Assembly (NCBI RefSeq): GCF_000412695.1
Contig: NC_021499.1
Location: 4,712,001-4,776,000 of the forward strand
Length of the DNA: 64,000 nucleotides
Reading direction: 5' to 3'
Origin: Pseudomonas resinovorans NBRC 106553
GTDB lineage: Bacteria > Pseudomonadota > Gammaproteobacteria > Pseudomonadales > Pseudomonadaceae
Position numbers and translations under genes: made by a program. The notes beneath the pieces were generated by a model. It ran no database searches, was not told where the DNA came from, and saw only the letters and a program-made list of their open reading frames with translations. Positions 20,101-30,827 of this stretch are shown in pieces. The first letter of the stretch is position 1; every line of letters begins with the position of its first letter.

Positions 20101-23100
20101 TCAACGATGGCCCGGTCCCGGTCACCGAAGACACCCCGGCCAACGGCAATGTGCTGACCAACGACAGCGACCCGGATCACGATGACCTCAGCGTCACCGG
20201 CTTCAGCTTCGGTGGCAGCGACTACCTGGCCGGCGAAACCGCCACCATCAACGGTGTCGGCAGCCTGGTAATCCGTGCCGATGGCAGCTTCACCTTCACC
20301 CCGGCCACCAACTACAACGGCCCGGTGCCCACCGCGACCTACACCCTCAGCGATGGCACCGCCACCGATACCGCCGAGCTCAGCTTCGCTGACGTCAGCC
20401 CGGTCAACGATGCACCGGAAACCAACGCTGCCAGCGCTACCGGCAACGAGGACGCCCCGGGTATTCCGGTCGCCCTCAGCGGCTCGGACGTGGACGGCAC
20501 CGTCCAGCACTTCATCATCAAGGAGCTGCCGGCCAACGGCACCCTGCTGTTCAATGGCGCCGCCCTGATCGCCGGCGCCATCGTTCCGGCCACCGGCAAC
20601 GGTGCCACTGTCACCTTCGTGCCGAATGCCAACTGGAACGGCGACGACACCTTCAAATATGCCGCTGTGGATAACCAGGGCCTGGAAGACACGACACCGG
20701 CTACCGCCACCCTGACCGTCGATGCGGTCAACGACGCACCGGTCGCCCTGGCCGACAGCACCACCGTCGCCGAAGGCGGCAGCGTGGTAATCAACGTTGC
20801 CGACAACGACCACGATATCGACGACGGCCTCGACCTCGCCAGCATCGTGATCAAGTCGAACCCGACCAACGGCAGCCTGGTCATCAACGCCAACGGCACC
20901 GTCAGCTACCAGCACAACGGCAGCGAAACCACCGGCGATTCCTTCACCTACACCATCAAGGACAAGGCGGGTGTCGAGTCCAATCCGGTCACCGTCACCA
21001 TCGGCGTGACGCCAGTGGACGACCCGTCCGTACTGACGCCGGACACCAAGTCGGTTGCCGAAGACAACATGGCCACCGGCAACGTGCTCGACAACGACCA
21101 CGATGTGGATAACACCCTCAGTGTCTCCACCTTCAGCATCGCCGGCGTCGCCGGCAGCTTCGCCGCTGGCGCCAGCGCCAACATCGCCGGCGTGGGCACC
21201 TTCACCCTCGGCAGCAACGGCGAATACAGCTTCACCCCGGTGGCCAACTGGAACGGCGCGGTGCCGCAGGTCACCTACACCACCAACACCGGTAGCAGCT
21301 CGACGCTGAACATCACGGTGACCCCGGTGAACGACGCACCGGTCGCCCTGGCCGACAGCGCCACCGTCGCCGAAGGCGGCAGCGTGGTAATCAACGTTGC
21401 CGACAACGACCGCGATATCGACGACGGCCTGGACCTCGCCAGCATCGTGATCAAGTCGAACCCGGCCAACGGCAGCCTGGTCGTCAACGCCAACGGCACC
21501 GTCAGCTACCAGCACAACGGCAGCGAGACCACCGGCGATTCCTTCACCTACACCATCAAGGACAAGGCGGGTGTCGAGTCCAACCCGGTCACCGTCACCA
21601 TCGGCGTGACGCCAGTGGACGACCCGTCCGTACTGACGCCGGACACCAAGTCGGTTGCCGAAGACAACACCGCCACCGGCAACGTGCTCGACAACGACCA
21701 CGATGTGGATAGCACCCTCAGTGTCGCCACCTTCAGCATCACTGGCGTCACCGGCAGCTTCGCCGCTGGCGCCAACGCCAACATCGCCGGCGTGGGCACC
21801 TTCACCCTCGGCAGCAACGGCGAATACAGCTTCACCCCGGCAGCCAACTGGAACGGCGCGGTGCCGCAGGTCACCTACACCACCAACACCGGTAGCAGCT
21901 CGACGCTGAACATCACGGTGACCCCGGTGAACGATGCGCCGGACGCCCGCGACGACCAGGCGCTGCTCAGCGGCCTTAAAGGCAACTACTACGCCTACAA
22001 CGAAGGCCCGGACGGTACCAACCTGTCCAACGTCGCCCAGGTCAAGAACTTCATCGACAGCCACGGCGCCAACGCCACCTTCACCGCCACCAGCCTCAAC
22101 TATGGCAATGGTGTGAGCAGCAACCTGGGCAACGACCAGCAACTGCAGCAGTTCCTTGGCGGCGACGCTTCGTCCCTGAACCGCGACCCGGTCAACAGCT
22201 CGGATGCCATCATCCAGCTCACCGGCAATGTCAGCCTCGCCGCCGGCACCTACCAGTTCAAGGTGACCGCGGACGACGGCTACAGCATCCGCATCGATGG
22301 CGTGGTGGTGGCCGAGTTCAGCGGCAACCAGAGCAGCACCACTCGCGAGTCGGCTACCTTCACCATCGCCCAGGGCGGCCAGCACAACATCGAGATCATC
22401 TACTGGGATCAGGGCGGCCACGCCCAGCTCAAGGTGGAACTGCGTCCGGAAGGCGGCGCCTACAGCGTGCTGGGCGGCAACAGCCTGAGCCACAACGTCG
22501 GCGCCCTGACCACGGTGGAAGACACTGCGCTGCAGATCGAACCCGCCACCCTGCTGGGCAACGACACCGACCCGGACGGCGACCCCCTCAGCATCATCAG
22601 CGTCCAGGGCGCCCAGAACGGCACCGTGGCCCTGGTCAACGGCAAGGTGGTGTTCACCCCGACCGCGAACTTCAATGGCCAGGCCTCCTTCACCTACACC
22701 ATCAGCGATGGCAAGGGCGGCACCGATACCGCCACCGCCATGGTGAACGTCACCGCCGTGAACGATGCGCCGGTCGCCGACAGCCACAGCCTGACGGTCG
22801 CAGAGGAAAGCGTCGGTACCAGCCTGAACATCCAGGCACCCACCGACGTGGATGGCGACGCGCTGACCATCACCGTCACCGGCCTGCCGACCCTCGGCCA
22901 GGTCCTGCTGGCGAACGGCACCGCCGTCACCAACGGCCAGATCCTGACCAGCGCCCAGCTACAGGGCCTGAAGTACAACGCTCCGGCCGACTACAACACC
23001 AGCCAGACCGTTGGCAACTTCACCTACAGCGTCAGCGACGGCAAGGTAAGCACCGCCGGCACCATCACCCTGGGTGTCACTCCGGTGAACGACGCACCGG

Positions 23101-26100
23101 TGGTCAGCAGCAACAGCATCACCGTGGCCGAAGAGAGCGTGGGCACCAGCCTCGGCCTGAGCGCCCCGACCGATGCCGACGGCGACAGCCTGACCATCAC
23201 CGTCACCGGCCTGCCGACCATCGGCCAGGTGCTCCTGGCCAACGGCAACCCGGTGGTCAACGGCCAAACCCTCAACAGTGCCCAGCTGCAAGGCCTGAAG
23301 TACAACGCCCCGGCCGACTACACCGCAGGCACTCCGGTGGGCTCCTTCACCTACAGCGTCAACGACGGCACTGTGACCGTGAACGGTTCGGTCACCATCG
23401 GCGTGACTCCGGTGGACGACCCGTCCGTACTGGCGCCGGACACCAAGTCGGTTGCCGAAGACAACACGGCCACCGGCAACGTGCTCGACAACGACCGCGA
23501 TGTGGACAGCACCCTCAGCGTCGCCAGCTTCCGCATTGCCGGCATCCCCGGCAGCTTCACCGCCGGCGCCAGCGCCAACATCACCGGCATGGGTACTTTC
23601 ACCCTCGGCAGCAACGGCGAGTACAGCTTCACCCCGGTAGCCAACTGGAACGGCACGGTGCCGCAGGTCACCTACACCACCAATACCGGCAGCAGCTCGA
23701 CGCTGAACATCACCGTCACTCCGGTGAACGACCTCCCGGTGGTCAGCAGCAACAGCATCACCGTGGCCGAGGAAAGCATCGGCACCAGCCTGGGCCTGAG
23801 CGCGCCGACCGATGTGGACGGCAACGCCCTGACCATCACCGTCACCGGCCTGCCGAGCCTCGGCCAGGTCCTGCTGGCGAACGGCACCGCCGTCACCAAT
23901 GGCCAGACCCTGACCAGTGCCCAGTTGCAAGGCCTGAAGTACAACGCGCCGGCCGACTACACCACCGGCCAGGTCGTGGGTAACTTCACCTACAGCGTCA
24001 ACGATGGCACCGCCACCGTGAACGGCTCGGTCACAATAGGCGTGACCCCGGTGAACGACGCACCGCAAACCAGCAACACCACCGCCACCGGCAGCGAAGA
24101 CAACATCATCGCGGTCAACCTCAGCGGTAGTGACGTGGATGGCACCGTGGCCAGCTTCAAGCTGACCTCGATCCCGGCCGGCGGTAGCTTCTACAGCGAT
24201 TCCGGCGCCACCATCGCATTGACCCTGGCCAGTGTGATCAACGCCGTGAACAACGGCGCCACCATCTACTTCAAGCCCAATGCCAACTGGAACGGCAGCT
24301 ACACCTTCAACTACGCCGCCACCGACAACAACAGCCTGGCGGACGCGACCCCGGCCACCGGCACCATCACCGTCAACGCGGTGAACGACGCGCCGAACAT
24401 CGTCGATGCCGGCGTGAGCCTGAACGAGAACGTGCCCGCCAACACCTTCGTGTTCGACGTCAACGACAGCTTCACCGGCATCGACAAGGATGTGGATAAC
24501 CAGGCCATCACCTACAGCATCACCGGTGGCAACGGCAGCAACATCTTCGTCATCGACTCGGCCACGGGCATTATCAGCATCGCCGCCGGCAAGACCCTCG
24601 ACTACGAGACCGCCTCCCAGCACGTGCTGACCGTCAGAGCCAGCGACGGCAGCCTGAGCGACACCGCGCTGATCACCGTCAACGTCAACAACCTGCCGGA
24701 TTCCCCGCCGGTGGTTTCGGGCGCCTCCTCGCTGGTTTCCGAGACCGGCCTGAAGAGCGCCAGCGACGCCGACACCAGCAACGTCGCCAGCGGCAAGGTC
24801 ACCATCAGCCACGACTCGGCCACCACTGTGACCCTCGTGGCGCCCACCGGCACCACGCTGAAGTCGGGCGGCACCACCATCACCTGGAGCCTCAGCGCCG
24901 ATGGCAAGACCCTGACCGGCAAGGCGGGCAGCGAGAACGTCCTGACCCTTTCCATCGACAACCAGGGCAACTACTCGGTCAACCTGCTGAAACCGGTCGA
25001 CCACCCGGATACCACGTCCGCGGATGTGCTCAACCTGAACGTCGGCGTACGCGTCACCGACGCCTACAACAACCAGTCGACCACCACCCTGGCCGTGCAG
25101 ATCCAGGACGACGTGCCGACCGCCTCCCCGGGCGGCGTCACTATCGACATCCCGGTGAGCAGCATCAACGTCTCCGGTCTGGAAGCAGGCTTCGTCAACC
25201 CGACCTCCACCGGCGGCGGCACGTCCGGCCTGACCCAGACCAACACGGACAGCGACAGCTACATCGACAAGATCAACTGGGGCGGCAGCAGCGGCTCGGG
25301 CTACACCTTCGCGGACAACGAGTCCTTCCGGACCTCGGCCACGAGCCTGCCCGACAGCCAGTTCAAGGTCGGCACCCTGACCCACAACAACTACCCGATC
25401 AGCAGTGACGCCTCGGTGCTGAACACCGTGGGCCTGAAGGTGAAGCTCACCGTCATGATCGACGGCGTGCCGACCACCATCGAGCACACCGTCAACCTGC
25501 GCCATACGGAAACCCCGAACAACGCGTCCAACACCCAGGACCCGGCGAACGACGACATCATCCGCCTGGACAACTCCACGCTGGTCAAGCAGTTCACCGT
25601 GGGCGACCGCACCTTCGAATTCGAGATCAAGGGCTTCCTCGATCCGAAGACCGGCAACGTCGTCACCACCATCTACACCACGGAAAACGCCTCCTCGGCC
25701 TTCGATCTGTACGCCGTGGTGAAATCCACCGATGGCCTGCCGCTCAACAGCGGTGATGTGTCCACCAACACCACCACCGGTGCCGATGGCAGCGTGGTAG
25801 TCGCGGGCAGCAACGCCACCATCGAGTGGACCGGCGCGACCAAGAACGCCGATGGCACCTCCACCATCACCAACGCGTTCGGCACCTTCACTGGCTGGGC
25901 GGATGGTCGCTATCGCTTCGAAGTCAGCCGCACCGCGCGCGACAACTTCGATGCCGACCAGATCGAGAACCTCAAATTCACCTACGTGGTGAAGGACGGC
26001 GACGGCGACACCGCCACCTCCCAGGTCACCGTGACCCTCAACGGCGAGAAGGTCGTGCCCTTCGCGCCGCTGGTGGAGCAGGCCGCCCAGACCACGGTGC

Positions 26101-27527
26101 TGAGCATCGACCCGGGCACCAAGTCCACCGCCAGCCTGGGTATCGACGTGGGCCGCGATGTCAGCGGCTCCTCGGTGAAGATCACCGCCACCGACGACAC
26201 CTCGCTGAACGGCCAGGCGGTCAAGGGCAGCGTGCTGTTCAACGGCGTGGCGGAGAGCGTCACCCTGACCTCCGGCGGCGTGGCCCTGGTCTACCGTGCC
26301 AACGCCGATGGCAGCCTGGATGCCGTCAAGCAAGGCACCAACGACGTGGTGTTCAAGGTCACTGGCGATGCCGCCAAGGGCACCTACTCGGTGCAGATGG
26401 TCGGCACCCTGGACCAGGGTTCCAAGGTCACCACCGGTACGTCTGCGGTCTCCTTCTCGCAGTCCAACAACGTTGCGGTGGCGAACAGCAACAACAGCAA
26501 TTTCACCGTGTCGCTGAGCGGCAGCAACGGTACGCCCTACTGGAGCAATAGCCGCCTGGGGATCGACGCGCCGGGCACCAGCAGTGGCAGCGAGAACCGC
26601 GAGCTCAACTACCGCACCAGCAACGAAGTGCTGACGCTCACCTTCGCCGCGATTGCGGGGGTGCTGGTCAATTCCGTCCAGATTGGCACGGTCGACCTGC
26701 AAAGCGGTGAGCGACTGGAGTACCGGATCAACGGTGGGCAGTGGACCGAGGTTAGCGGAGCCAACAATTCGCCCACGCTGAGCCTTTCGGACCTCAGTGG
26801 TATCAGCACCGTCGATCTGCGAGCCAGCAACTCAGGCACCGACTTCTCGGTGGGCAGCGTGAACGTGGGCTTCACCAAGACGGTTACCGCCGACGCCAGC
26901 TCCAACACCACCCTGAACCTGGGCGCCACCGTCACCGATGGCTCCGGCGACAAGGCCTCCACCGACTTCAGCGTGGTGATCGATCCGGATCACACGCTGC
27001 AGGGCACCACCGGCAACGACTCGCTGAAGGGCAGCGACCTGGCCGATACCCTCCAGGGCGGCGCCGGCAATGACACCCTCGACGGTGGCAAGGGCAACGA
27101 CACTCTCTACGGTGGAGAAGGCAAGGACAGCCTCATCGGCGGCCAGGGCAACGACATCCTCTGGGGCCAGGGCGGCGCCGACACCTTCGTCTGGAAGTCG
27201 GGAGATGCGGGCATCGCCGGCAACCCGGCCCAGGACGTGGTGAAGGACTTCAAGCTGAGCGAAGGCGACAAGATCGACCTGAGCGACCTGCTGCAAGGAG
27301 AGACCACCACCACCATCGACAACTTCCTCAAGCTGATCGTCGATACCGGTACCGGCAACGCTACCCTGCTGGTGAGCAAGGACGGCCACCTCAACGATGG
27401 CGGCGCCGCCGCCAGCCACGCCGACCTGAGCATCACCCTGGAAGGCGCGGCCAACCAGCTCAGCGGGTCCTCCATCAACTCCCTGATCGCCGGCGCCGAC
27501 CCGACCATCAAGGTCGACCACAGCTGA
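10818..27527 (+). CDS. Giant LapA-type RTX adhesin with retention module, VCBS/cadherin-like repeats and PA14 domain
   Basis: Cell-surface biofilm adhesin of 5569 aa, exported by the adjacent type I system. The ATG at 10818 has AGGAG nine bases upstream; the frame is open to 10695 but without support. Order: LapA-type retention module (about 1-70), linker with the LapG motif TAAG at 110-113, Gly/Ala hinge, an Ig-like unit, ten 98-aa VCBS repeats (271-1250), a 535-aa block present 2.4 times (1251-2549), five 108-aa units (2657-3196), two 200-aa units (3305-3704), a PA14 domain (about 3718-3880), more cadherin-like units, a DYE-type cadherin unit (about 4523-4629), a choice-of-anchor-K-like region (about 4770-4970), RTX nonapeptides (5396-5457) and a C-terminal secretion signal. 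I saw no cysteine. Asp-rich loops suggest calcium binding. No von Willebrand A domain was seen, unlike P. putida LapA, so I do not use the name lapA. Confidence 0.95.
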   Translation: MSSVIAIVKSIVGQVYAMSPEGFRRLLVEGDRLFKGDQLLTGNEGMVSLDLADGRTIDLGRDSQWSETDTVAAVDTQAAQSASPTPADDVAQLQQAIQAGVDPTRELEATAAGPSAGGAGGGAAGGGHSFVMLDATAGSVDPSIGFTTGTFAPAAEPQEEELTTPLNDAIQTQPTPTPQNSAPQGQDTSITTDEDTPVSGQLGATDPNGDPLNYSLGDGPRNGTVVINPDGSYTYTPNGDFNGSDSFTAIVDDGKGGTDTITITIGVNPVNDAATLGSDNVQLSETDAPLTTGGALTISDVDSPPTFVAQSNTAGQYGSFSIDAAGNWTFVANSAFNELNTGDSLTDTFVVTSADGTTTSVTVTINGSNDAAVLSSASVQLTETDAPLTTGGTLTISDVDSPATFVAQSSTAGQYGSFSIDAAGNWTFVANSAFNELNTGDSLTDTFVVTSADGTTTSVTVTINGSNDAAVLSSASVQLTETDAPLTTGGALTISDVDSPATFQVQNNVAGQYGSFSIDAAGNWTYTANSAFNELNTGDSLTDTFVVTSADGTTSSVTVTINGSNDAAVLGSASVQLTETDAPLTTGGALTISDVDSPATFVAQSNTAGQYGSFSIDANGNWTYTANSAFNELNTGDSLTESFVVTSADGTTTSVTVTINGTNDAAVLSNANVQLTETNEPLTTGGTLSISDVDSPATFVAQSNTAGQYGSFSIDAAGNWTYTANSAFNELNTGDSLTESFVVTSADGTTTSVTVTINGTNDAAVLSSANVQLTETNEPLTTGGTLSISDVDSPATFVAQSGTTGQYGSFSIDAAGNWTYTANSAFNELNVGDSRTDTFVVTSADGTTSSVTVTINGSNDAAVLSSASVQLTETDAPLTTGGALSISDVDSPATFVAQAKTAGQYGSFSIDAAGNWTYTANSAFNELNVGDSRTDTFEVVSADGTKTSVTVTINGSNDAAVLSSATVALTETNEPLTTGGTLTVSDVDSPETFVAQNGTAGTYGSFSIDAAGNWTYTANSAFNELNVGDSRTDTFEVVSADGTKTSVTVTINGSNDAAVLSSATVALTETNEPLTTGGTLTVSDVDSPASFVAQSNTAGQYGSFSIDAAGNWTYTANSAFNELNTTDSLTDTFVVTSADGTTSSVTVTINGSNDAAVLSSATVQLTETNAPLTTSGTLTISDVDNPATFVAQPGTAGTYGTFSINAAGAWTFVANSAFNELNVDDKLTESFDVFAADGTKTSVTVTINGSNDRPVGANDSVTLNEDTLTTGNVLANDTDVDSSTLTVTRFQVGNLAFTSVNAGGTLDLGPVGKLTIQANGDFTFVPGKNYNGPVPSITYTLSDGSLTSTAALKFEINPVNDAPVNAVPGAQTLAEDGSKTFSLISGNSVAVGDIDGDNLTTTLNVQHGVLTLGPLKGGVTFSGNGTGTITLSGSQAAISAALQGLKYTPAANYNGQDTLTIHTSDGSLSDTDTVTLNITPVNDRPVASPTSESTFEDAPSIGGKLAATDVDGDTLSFSVIGNAPGGFSLNADGTWTLDPSNAAYQHLADGVSTTLTINFTATDGTLSSNSVLTITVTGVNDRPEITASTADATEGNGIITGQIPATDVDDGAVLSFSTTDTVPGLTLNSDGTWSFDANDSAYDYLSVDEPLVISVPVTVTDEHGATADSTLTITVTGTNDAPVANAVAASGNEDQPARIQVNLSGSDVDGTVTGFTIGSLPDHGTLYSSANGGTALQIGDQVNGPVYFVPAKDWNGSTTFEYSAVDNNGAVSTSTATATINVAPVNDRPVGVNDTVTLNEDSIATGNVLTNDTDVDSSTLTVTKFHVTGLPFISANAGSTLDLGIGKLTILANGNFTFVPAANYNGPVPSVTYTLSDGSLTDTATLKFEITPVNDAPVNAVPGAQTLAEDGSKVFSLIGGNSVSVSDIDSGNLSVTLNVQHGVISLGPLAGGVTFSGNGTGSITLSGSQAAINAALQGLRYVPAANYNGQDTLTIHTSDGSLSDTDTVTLNITPVNDRPVTAPTSESTFEDAPSIGGKLAATDVDGDTLSFSLPGSAPAGFNLNSNGTWTLDPSNAAYQHLADGATLTISVPFTVSDGKLSSNSTLTIKVTGVNDAPVATATSAAADEGDAPLTGQIPASDVDDGAILGFSLADDAPAGFALDSNGGWTFDAQDPSYDYLSAGEELVITVPVIVTDEHGASTTTQLTITLTGTNDAPVANAVAASGNEDQPARIQVNLSGSDVDGTVTGFTIGSLPDHGTLYSSANGGTALQIGDQVNGPVYFVPAKDWNGSTTFEYSAVDNNGATSSSATATINVAPVNDRPVGVNDTVTLNEDSIATGNVLTNDTDVDSSTLTVTKFHVTGLPFISANAGSTLDLGIGKLTILANGNFTFVPAANYNGPVPSVTYTLSDGSLTDTATLKFEITPVNDAPVNAVPGAQTLAEDGSKVFSLIGGNSVSVSDIDSGNLSVTLNVQHGVINLGPLAGGVTFSGNGTGSITLSGSQAAINAALQGLKYTPAANYNGQDTLTIHTSDGSLSDTDTVTLNISPVNDAPQTNIGGGVGNEDNPISVNLSGSDIDGSVDHFVIKSLPANGTLMLNGVALGVGSLVPASGNGANITFVPNANWNGTTTFQYTAVDNLGLADSTPATGTITVTAVNDAPIAVNDGPVAVTEGTPASGNVLTNDSDPENNPLTVTGFSFGGSDYLAGQTATISGVGSLVIRADGSFTFTPAANYNGPVPSATYTVSDGTATDTAELSFADVSPVNDAPIAVNDGPVAVTEDTPANGNVLTNDSDPDHDDLSVTGFSFGGSDYLAGETATINGVGSLVIRADGSFTFTPAANYNGPVPSATYTVSDGSLSDTAELSFGNVAPVNDAPIAVNDGPVPITEDTPANGFVLTNDSDPENDDLSVTGFSFGGSDYLAGETATISGVGSLVIRADGSFTFTPAANYNGPVPSATYTVSDGSLSDTAELSFADVSPVNDAPIAVNDGPVAVTEDTPANGNVLTNDSDPDHDDLSVTGFSFGGSDYLAGETATINGVGSLVIRADGSFTFTPAANYNGPVPSATYTLSDGTATDTAELSFGNVAPVNDAPIAVNDGPVPVTEDTPANGNVLTNDSDPDHDDLSVTGFSFGGSDYLAGETATINGVGSLVIRADGSFTFTPATNYNGPVPTATYTLSDGTATDTAELSFADVSPVNDAPETNAASATGNEDAPGIPVALSGSDVDGTVQHFIIKELPANGTLLFNGAALIAGAIVPATGNGATVTFVPNANWNGDDTFKYAAVDNQGLEDTTPATATLTVDAVNDAPVALADSTTVAEGGSVVINVADNDHDIDDGLDLASIVIKSNPTNGSLVINANGTVSYQHNGSETTGDSFTYTIKDKAGVESNPVTVTIGVTPVDDPSVLTPDTKSVAEDNMATGNVLDNDHDVDNTLSVSTFSIAGVAGSFAAGASANIAGVGTFTLGSNGEYSFTPVANWNGAVPQVTYTTNTGSSSTLNITVTPVNDAPVALADSATVAEGGSVVINVADNDRDIDDGLDLASIVIKSNPANGSLVVNANGTVSYQHNGSETTGDSFTYTIKDKAGVESNPVTVTIGVTPVDDPSVLTPDTKSVAEDNTATGNVLDNDHDVDSTLSVATFSITGVTGSFAAGANANIAGVGTFTLGSNGEYSFTPAANWNGAVPQVTYTTNTGSSSTLNITVTPVNDAPDARDDQALLSGLKGNYYAYNEGPDGTNLSNVAQVKNFIDSHGANATFTATSLNYGNGVSSNLGNDQQLQQFLGGDASSLNRDPVNSSDAIIQLTGNVSLAAGTYQFKVTADDGYSIRIDGVVVAEFSGNQSSTTRESATFTIAQGGQHNIEIIYWDQGGHAQLKVELRPEGGAYSVLGGNSLSHNVGALTTVEDTALQIEPATLLGNDTDPDGDPLSIISVQGAQNGTVALVNGKVVFTPTANFNGQASFTYTISDGKGGTDTATAMVNVTAVNDAPVADSHSLTVAEESVGTSLNIQAPTDVDGDALTITVTGLPTLGQVLLANGTAVTNGQILTSAQLQGLKYNAPADYNTSQTVGNFTYSVSDGKVSTAGTITLGVTPVNDAPVVSSNSITVAEESVGTSLGLSAPTDADGDSLTITVTGLPTIGQVLLANGNPVVNGQTLNSAQLQGLKYNAPADYTAGTPVGSFTYSVNDGTVTVNGSVTIGVTPVDDPSVLAPDTKSVAEDNTATGNVLDNDRDVDSTLSVASFRIAGIPGSFTAGASANITGMGTFTLGSNGEYSFTPVANWNGTVPQVTYTTNTGSSSTLNITVTPVNDLPVVSSNSITVAEESIGTSLGLSAPTDVDGNALTITVTGLPSLGQVLLANGTAVTNGQTLTSAQLQGLKYNAPADYTTGQVVGNFTYSVNDGTATVNGSVTIGVTPVNDAPQTSNTTATGSEDNIIAVNLSGSDVDGTVASFKLTSIPAGGSFYSDSGATIALTLASVINAVNNGATIYFKPNANWNGSYTFNYAATDNNSLADATPATGTITVNAVNDAPNIVDAGVSLNENVPANTFVFDVNDSFTGIDKDVDNQAITYSITGGNGSNIFVIDSATGIISIAAGKTLDYETASQHVLTVRASDGSLSDTALITVNVNNLPDSPPVVSGASSLVSETGLKSASDADTSNVASGKVTISHDSATTVTLVAPTGTTLKSGGTTITWSLSADGKTLTGKAGSENVLTLSIDNQGNYSVNLLKPVDHPDTTSADVLNLNVGVRVTDAYNNQSTTTLAVQIQDDVPTASPGGVTIDIPVSSINVSGLEAGFVNPTSTGGGTSGLTQTNTDSDSYIDKINWGGSSGSGYTFADNESFRTSATSLPDSQFKVGTLTHNNYPISSDASVLNTVGLKVKLTVMIDGVPTTIEHTVNLRHTETPNNASNTQDPANDDIIRLDNSTLVKQFTVGDRTFEFEIKGFLDPKTGNVVTTIYTTENASSAFDLYAVVKSTDGLPLNSGDVSTNTTTGADGSVVVAGSNATIEWTGATKNADGTSTITNAFGTFTGWADGRYRFEVSRTARDNFDADQIENLKFTYVVKDGDGDTATSQVTVTLNGEKVVPFAPLVEQAAQTTVLSIDPGTKSTASLGIDVGRDVSGSSVKITATDDTSLNGQAVKGSVLFNGVAESVTLTSGGVALVYRANADGSLDAVKQGTNDVVFKVTGDAAKGTYSVQMVGTLDQGSKVTTGTSAVSFSQSNNVAVANSNNSNFTVSLSGSNGTPYWSNSRLGIDAPGTSSGSENRELNYRTSNEVLTLTFAAIAGVLVNSVQIGTVDLQSGERLEYRINGGQWTEVSGANNSPTLSLSDLSGISTVDLRASNSGTDFSVGSVNVGFTKTVTADASSNTTLNLGATVTDGSGDKASTDFSVVIDPDHTLQGTTGNDSLKGSDLADTLQGGAGNDTLDGGKGNDTLYGGEGKDSLIGGQGNDILWGQGGADTFVWKSGDAGIAGNPAQDVVKDFKLSEGDKIDLSDLLQGETTTTIDNFLKLIVDTGTGNATLLVSKDGHLNDGGAAASHADLSITLEGAANQLSGSSINSLIAGADPTIKVDHS
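11628..14567 (+). repeat. Ten tandem 294-bp VCBS repeats
   Basis: Exactly ten in-phase units of 294 bp (98 aa), each opening with NDAA and containing [11 protein letters not shown] or [38 protein letters not shown] and SVTVTINGS. Many neighbouring units are almost identical over long runs, and two subtypes (DAP and NEP at unit positions 17-19) alternate, which suggests recent unequal exchange. Confidence 0.95.
14568..18464 (+). repeat. Higher-order 1.6-kb repeat, two full copies and one partial
   Basis: A block of several cadherin-like units opening with NDRPVG begins at 14568, 16173 and 17775, giving periods of 1605 and 1602 bp; the third copy stops after about 690 bp. Copies two and three are nearly identical at DNA level over their shared part (for example 16173-16860 against 17775-18460), while copy one has drifted. 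Confidence 0.9.
18786..20405 (+). repeat. Five tandem 324-bp cadherin-like repeats
   Basis: Units start at 18786, 19110, 19434, 19758 and 20082, each 108 aa and opening [12 protein letters not shown], with [12 protein letters not shown] and [11 protein letters not shown] inside. A diverged relative (NDAPETN) follows at 20406. Confidence 0.92.
20730..21929 (+). repeat. Two tandem 600-bp repeats in the adhesin
   Basis: Two 200-aa units begin [10 protein letters not shown] at 20730 and 21330 and differ at few positions. The second half of the unit (VDDPSVL...[10 protein letters not shown]) recurs once more near 23410-23730, inserted between other units. Confidence 0.9.
21969..22458 (+). other. 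PA14 domain inside the adhesin repeat array
   Basis: About 163 residues starting [11 protein letters not shown] and containing [30 protein letters not shown] and [12 protein letters not shown] match the PA14 beta-barrel pattern. In other adhesins PA14 binds glycans through calcium; the [11 protein letters not shown] stretch is the usual ligand-side sequence. It is the only clearly non-repeat folded domain in the middle of the protein. Confidence 0.82.
24384..24704 (+). other. Classical cadherin-type unit in adhesin
   Basis: A single unit with [27 protein letters not shown] and [18 protein letters not shown], the DYE-containing pattern of true cadherin repeats, unlike the surrounding tandem-95/VCBS-like units. 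It marks the change from the repeat array to the distal, non-repetitive end. Confidence 0.75.
27003..27188 (+). other. RTX nonapeptide repeats and start of the type I secretion signal
   Basis: [28 protein letters not shown] and [11 protein letters not shown] are calcium-binding RTX repeats. They are followed by [11 protein letters not shown] and [20 protein letters not shown], the usual C-terminal region recognised by LapB-type exporters. Confidence 0.93.
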
Positions 27528-27533
27528 TGGCTT

Positions 27534-27571
27534 CCCCTGTCCGCAATCGCTGCAACGGTTGCGGACAGGGG
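27534..27571 (+). other. Perfect 13-bp-stem hairpin after the adhesin gene
   Basis: Arms 27534-27546 and 27559-27571 pair perfectly around a 12-base loop, 6 bp after the adhesin stop codon. No run of T follows, so it may be a partial terminator or an mRNA end-protecting structure that sets a lower level for the small gene downstream. Confidence 0.55.
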
Positions 27572-27615
27572 GATTCTGGCCTCATGCTGCGCAAGCCCTC
27601 CCCCGGAGATCCGCA

Positions 27616-27960
27616 ATGCTCTATATCCAGCGCGACGAACAAGGAAAGCTCACTCGCGTCGAAGCGGCCGAGTTCGATGAAATGACCGGCGCCCTGCCCG
27701 CCGACGACCAGGAGATCCAGGCCTGGTACGCCAACCTGGCGATGCAGAGCAGCCTGCTGCAACTCAAGCAGAGCGACCTGGACATGATCCGGGTACTCGA
27801 CGACCTGATTTCCGTACTGATGATCAAGGGCGTGATCCGCATCACCGACCTGCCACCGGCGGCGCAGTCCAAGCTGCTCAGCCGGAACCAGGCACGGGAG
27901 GCCCTGGGCGGTATCTCGCGGTTGATTGTCGAGGAAGAGGATCAGGCCGGCCTGATCTGA
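27616..27960 (+). CDS. Small protein of unknown function downstream of the adhesin
   Basis: 114 aa, soluble, acidic, no signal peptide or membrane segment. The start MLYIQRDEQGKLTR has GGAG eight bases upstream; the frame opens earlier without support. Content: a short N-terminal strand-like part, then helices (QEIQAWYANLAMQSSLLQL, LDMIRVLDDLISVLMIKGVI, ITDLPPAAQSKLLSRNQARE). I recall very similar Pseudomonas proteins carrying the misleading name 'tryptophan synthase subunit beta like'; nothing here looks like TrpB. It lies 88 bp after the adhesin, convergent with lapD. A role in adhesin export or its control is possible from position only. Confidence 0.8.
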   Translation: MLYIQRDEQGKLTRVEAAEFDEMTGALPADDQEIQAWYANLAMQSSLLQLKQSDLDMIRVLDDLISVLMIKGVIRITDLPPAAQSKLLSRNQAREALGGISRLIVEEEDQAGLI

Positions 27961-28029
27961 GTCCGGCCTCCGCTCAAGCGCCGCGCTGTATCGAACAGCC
28001 CGGCGATTCCCCTGCCCCAGCGCCCGGGC

Positions 28030-29979
28030 TCATCGCCAGGGCGCCGGCGCCCCGAACAGCTGGCCCTGCACGCCACGGAAGCCCATGTCCCGCAGCACCT
28101 GCCATTCGCCTTCGGTTTCCACCCGTTCGGCGATCAGTGGCAGATCGATGCTGTGGGCCGCGCGCTGCATGGCCTCGATGAACAGGCGCTTGTCGCCTTC
28201 CTGATCGATGGCGCGGATATAGCTGCCATCCACCTTGAGATAGGCCAGGCCCAGGCGCGCCAGGTTGCCGATCATGCTGAAGCGGCCACCGAAGTGCTGC
28301 AGGCTGAGGGCGAAGCCCAGCTCCCGTAGTCGGCGGGTGAGCTGTTCCAGCATGGCCTGTTCCGGCAACTGGTCTTCCTCCAGTTCCAGCACCAGGCGCG
28401 GGCCGAGTTGGGGATAGCGGCGCAGCAGCTCGAAGGCTTTTTCCAGCGCCTGGGGTTCGCGCAACAGGGCGCCGGAAAGGTTCAACGCCAGGCTCTGGCC
28501 GTGGCCGCCCATCTGCTCCAACACCAGCTCCAGCATCAGCAGGTCGAGGCGCGCCGCCCAGCCGAAACGCTGCAGCCAGGGCAGGAAGCGCCCGGCGGGA
28601 ATGTTCTCGCCCCGCTCGTCGCGCAAGCGCGACAACACCTTGTAGTGCAGCACCTGGTCGCGCTGGTGGCTGTCCACCACCGGCTGGAAATAGAGCTGGA
28701 ACTGGCGCTGGCGCAGCGCCTGGTCGAGCAACTGGTGCCAGGCATGGCGCTCCTCGCCCACGTTGGGCACGGCACCTCCGGCCAGGGTCGCCCAGGCCCG
28801 GTCGCCCTGACTTTCCGCCTTGGCCAGGGCCTCGTCGGCCAGACGCAGCAAGTCCGCCATGTCGTCGCCGGGACTGAAATGCGCCAGCCCCATGTGCGCC
28901 ACCGGCAGGCTGTCCGCCGCGCCAGTGGCCACCAGATTGGCCAGTCCGGCTTCCAGCTGCACGGCGAGTTGCTCGGCTTCCTCGGCCACCAGGCCGGGCA
29001 GCATCAGGGCGAAATCGCCGCCACGGCTGCGCGCCACCAACTGGCCGGCGCCGCGCCCGGCCGAGAACTGCCGCAACAGCTCGGCCACCGCCAGCAGCAG
29101 CTGGTCGGTGCGCTGGCCGCCCAGGCGCTGGTTCAATCCCGCCAAGTCGTGCACACGTAGCAGCATCAGTTGGCCGGAGCTGGACTGGTCGTCGGCGCTG
29201 AGCCGCGCCTGCAACTGCGCCTCGAAGTATCGGCGGTTGGCGAGGCCGGTCAGGTTGTCCTTGTAGGCCTCGTCGCGCAGGCGTTCGCTGCGTTCGGCCT
29301 GCTCCTGGAACAGCGCCTTGAGCTTCTCCACCATCTGGTTCATCGCCTGTACCACACGGCGCAGCTCCGGGGTGCGCGGCAGTTCCGGCAGGCTGAGGAA
29401 TTCACGCCGGGCGATGGCGTGGGACTGCTCCACCATATAGTCCAGGGGCCGCAACTGACGTCGCAGCAGGAAGGCACCGAGTCCGGCACTGACCAGGCCG
29501 CAGACCAGCAACCAACCCAGGCTGCCCAGGGCGCTCTGCCAGAGTCGGGCCAGGGCGAACAACGGGTGGCTCTGCACCTCCACCCGCGCGGCCTGCTGCC
29601 AGCCGCGGCTGACGATGGCGTCACCACCCTCGGAGTGCAGGTCGATCAGGTCGACGAACCACTGCGGCACCTGTGCCCCCAGCGCATCGGGCACGCCGGT
29701 GCGTTCCACCAGCACCTTGCCGCTGTCCAGGTCGATCACCCGGATGCGCTCGAAGTAGCCGCTGTCGAAGATCGAGCTGACCATCAGCTCGATCATCGCC
29801 GGGTCGTCGATATGCGGGGTCAGCGACAGCCCCAGAGCCGTTGCCGCGTCCTGGGCGTGGGAGCGCAACTGGTTGACGTACTGCTCCCGCGAGCTTTCCA
29901 GCCCCACCATGAAGCTGCCGCTGAAGGCGACCACCAGGAACAGGCAGATGGCGATCAACAACTGTTTGAACAGTGACAT
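28030..29979 (-). CDS. lapD: c-di-GMP receptor LapD, degenerate GGDEF and EAL domains
   Basis: Inner-membrane switch that binds c-di-GMP inside the cell and holds the protease LapG outside. 649 aa from ATG 29979, matching the ~648 aa of P. fluorescens LapD. TM1 about 8-28, periplasmic domain 29-150, TM2 about 151-173, HAMP, GGDEF-like and EAL-like domains. Both are catalytically dead: GGDEF is replaced by RGGDF, EAL by KVL, and DDFG by QHFG, while KVD and ERVE remain, as expected for a binding-only protein. W127 in the periplasmic GWQQ loop lies where LapD's LapG-contacting tryptophan (W125 in P. fluorescens) is expected. Follows lapG by 8 bp. Confidence 0.95.
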   Translation of the reverse strand: MSLFKQLLIAICLFLVVAFSGSFMVGLESSREQYVNQLRSHAQDAATALGLSLTPHIDDPAMIELMVSSIFDSGYFERIRVIDLDSGKVLVERTGVPDALGAQVPQWFVDLIDLHSEGGDAIVSRGWQQAARVEVQSHPLFALARLWQSALGSLGWLLVCGLVSAGLGAFLLRRQLRPLDYMVEQSHAIARREFLSLPELPRTPELRRVVQAMNQMVEKLKALFQEQAERSERLRDEAYKDNLTGLANRRYFEAQLQARLSADDQSSSGQLMLLRVHDLAGLNQRLGGQRTDQLLLAVAELLRQFSAGRGAGQLVARSRGGDFALMLPGLVAEEAEQLAVQLEAGLANLVATGAADSLPVAHMGLAHFSPGDDMADLLRLADEALAKAESQGDRAWATLAGGAVPNVGEERHAWHQLLDQALRQRQFQLYFQPVVDSHQRDQVLHYKVLSRLRDERGENIPAGRFLPWLQRFGWAARLDLLMLELVLEQMGGHGQSLALNLSGALLREPQALEKAFELLRRYPQLGPRLVLELEEDQLPEQAMLEQLTRRLRELGFALSLQHFGGRFSMIGNLARLGLAYLKVDGSYIRAIDQEGDKRLFIEAMQRAAHSIDLPLIAERVETEGEWQVLRDMGFRGVQGQLFGAPAPWR

Positions 29980-29987
29980 CTCGACTC

Positions 29988-30695
29988 CTATCGGGCCGGC
30001 TCCACCGGGAAGCCCTCGGCCTTCATCTTCTTGAGCAGTTCCTGCCAGCGCGACAGCCGCTTGGCATCGCCCACCTGTTTGCCGCCGCCCCTGCCGGCCA
30101 GCCACAGGCCCTCGGCGTTGAAGGCGTAGACCGGCAGCAGGTCGGTACGTTGGTCGGCGGGGCGGATGATCCCCACCAGGTTGTCCAGCACCAGCGGCAT
30201 GGCGTCGGGCGACGGGTAGTAGGTCAGCACCATGTGCGCCTGGTTCAGCCGCAGCGCCTTGACGTAGGTGATGCGCAGTTTCTCGCTGGGCACCCCGAGC
30301 TGGCGCAGGCTGAAGTACTTGGCGATGGCGAAGTCCTCGCAGTCGCCGGCACCGCGCAACAAGGCTTCCACCGGGGTGGCCCAGTAGTCCACCTGCCGCC
30401 AGAGACGCTCGTCATCGGTGAGGCGCAGCTTGGCGTTGAAGAAGCGGTTCACTTCTTCCAACTGGCGCTTCTCGTCGACGCCGGCCAGGCGGCCCAGCAT
30501 CGCCTGCCAATCGTCGATGCGCGGCCTGCCGGCGCCGAGGGGACCGTAGAGGGTTTCGGCGCGGCGGCTGATCAGGGCGAAATCCCAGTCCGCCTGCAGC
30601 ACGCCGGCCAGCAGCGCCAACAGCAATGGCGCCGCCAGGGCCAGCACCCGCCGCCCCCGACATGCACGCCAGGCCTGAACGCTACCTCGGAACAT
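29988..30695 (-). CDS. lapG: LapG periplasmic calcium-dependent cysteine protease
   Basis: Transglutaminase-like cysteine protease that releases the adhesin by cutting its N-terminal TAAG motif when LapD lets it go. 235 aa from ATG 30695, which starts an Arg-rich n-region and hydrophobic stretch (VLALAAPLLLALLAGVLQA) forming a signal peptide; the frame is open further but through repeat DNA. Catalytic triad: C119 in GAGDCEDFA, H154 in NQAHMVL, D171 in VLDNL. D118 and E120 flanking the cysteine match the calcium ligands known for LapG (D134/E136 in P. fluorescens). First gene of a lapG-lapD pair with an 8-bp gap. Confidence 0.93.
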   Translation of the reverse strand: MFRGSVQAWRACRGRRVLALAAPLLLALLAGVLQADWDFALISRRAETLYGPLGAGRPRIDDWQAMLGRLAGVDEKRQLEEVNRFFNAKLRLTDDERLWRQVDYWATPVEALLRGAGDCEDFAIAKYFSLRQLGVPSEKLRITYVKALRLNQAHMVLTYYPSPDAMPLVLDNLVGIIRPADQRTDLLPVYAFNAEGLWLAGRGGGKQVGDAKRLSRWQELLKKMKAEGFPVEPAR

Positions 30696-30827
30696 CCACC
30701 ATCCCGTATCGGAGGCCGTCAGGCCCCATGAAACACGGCGCGAATGGTGCGGGCTGGCCCTGGAAAAAACAATGGCAATCTGCCGCCATCCATGCGGCCG
30801 AGGTGGTGCCGCGCGCACAGGGGGCTT

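Noticed and set aside
11628..20405. Regular repeat arrays considered as CRISPR or non-coding satellites
   Set aside because: Periods are 294 and 324 bp, all multiples of three, in frame, and encode known VCBS/cadherin-like folds; there are no spacers of the CRISPR type.
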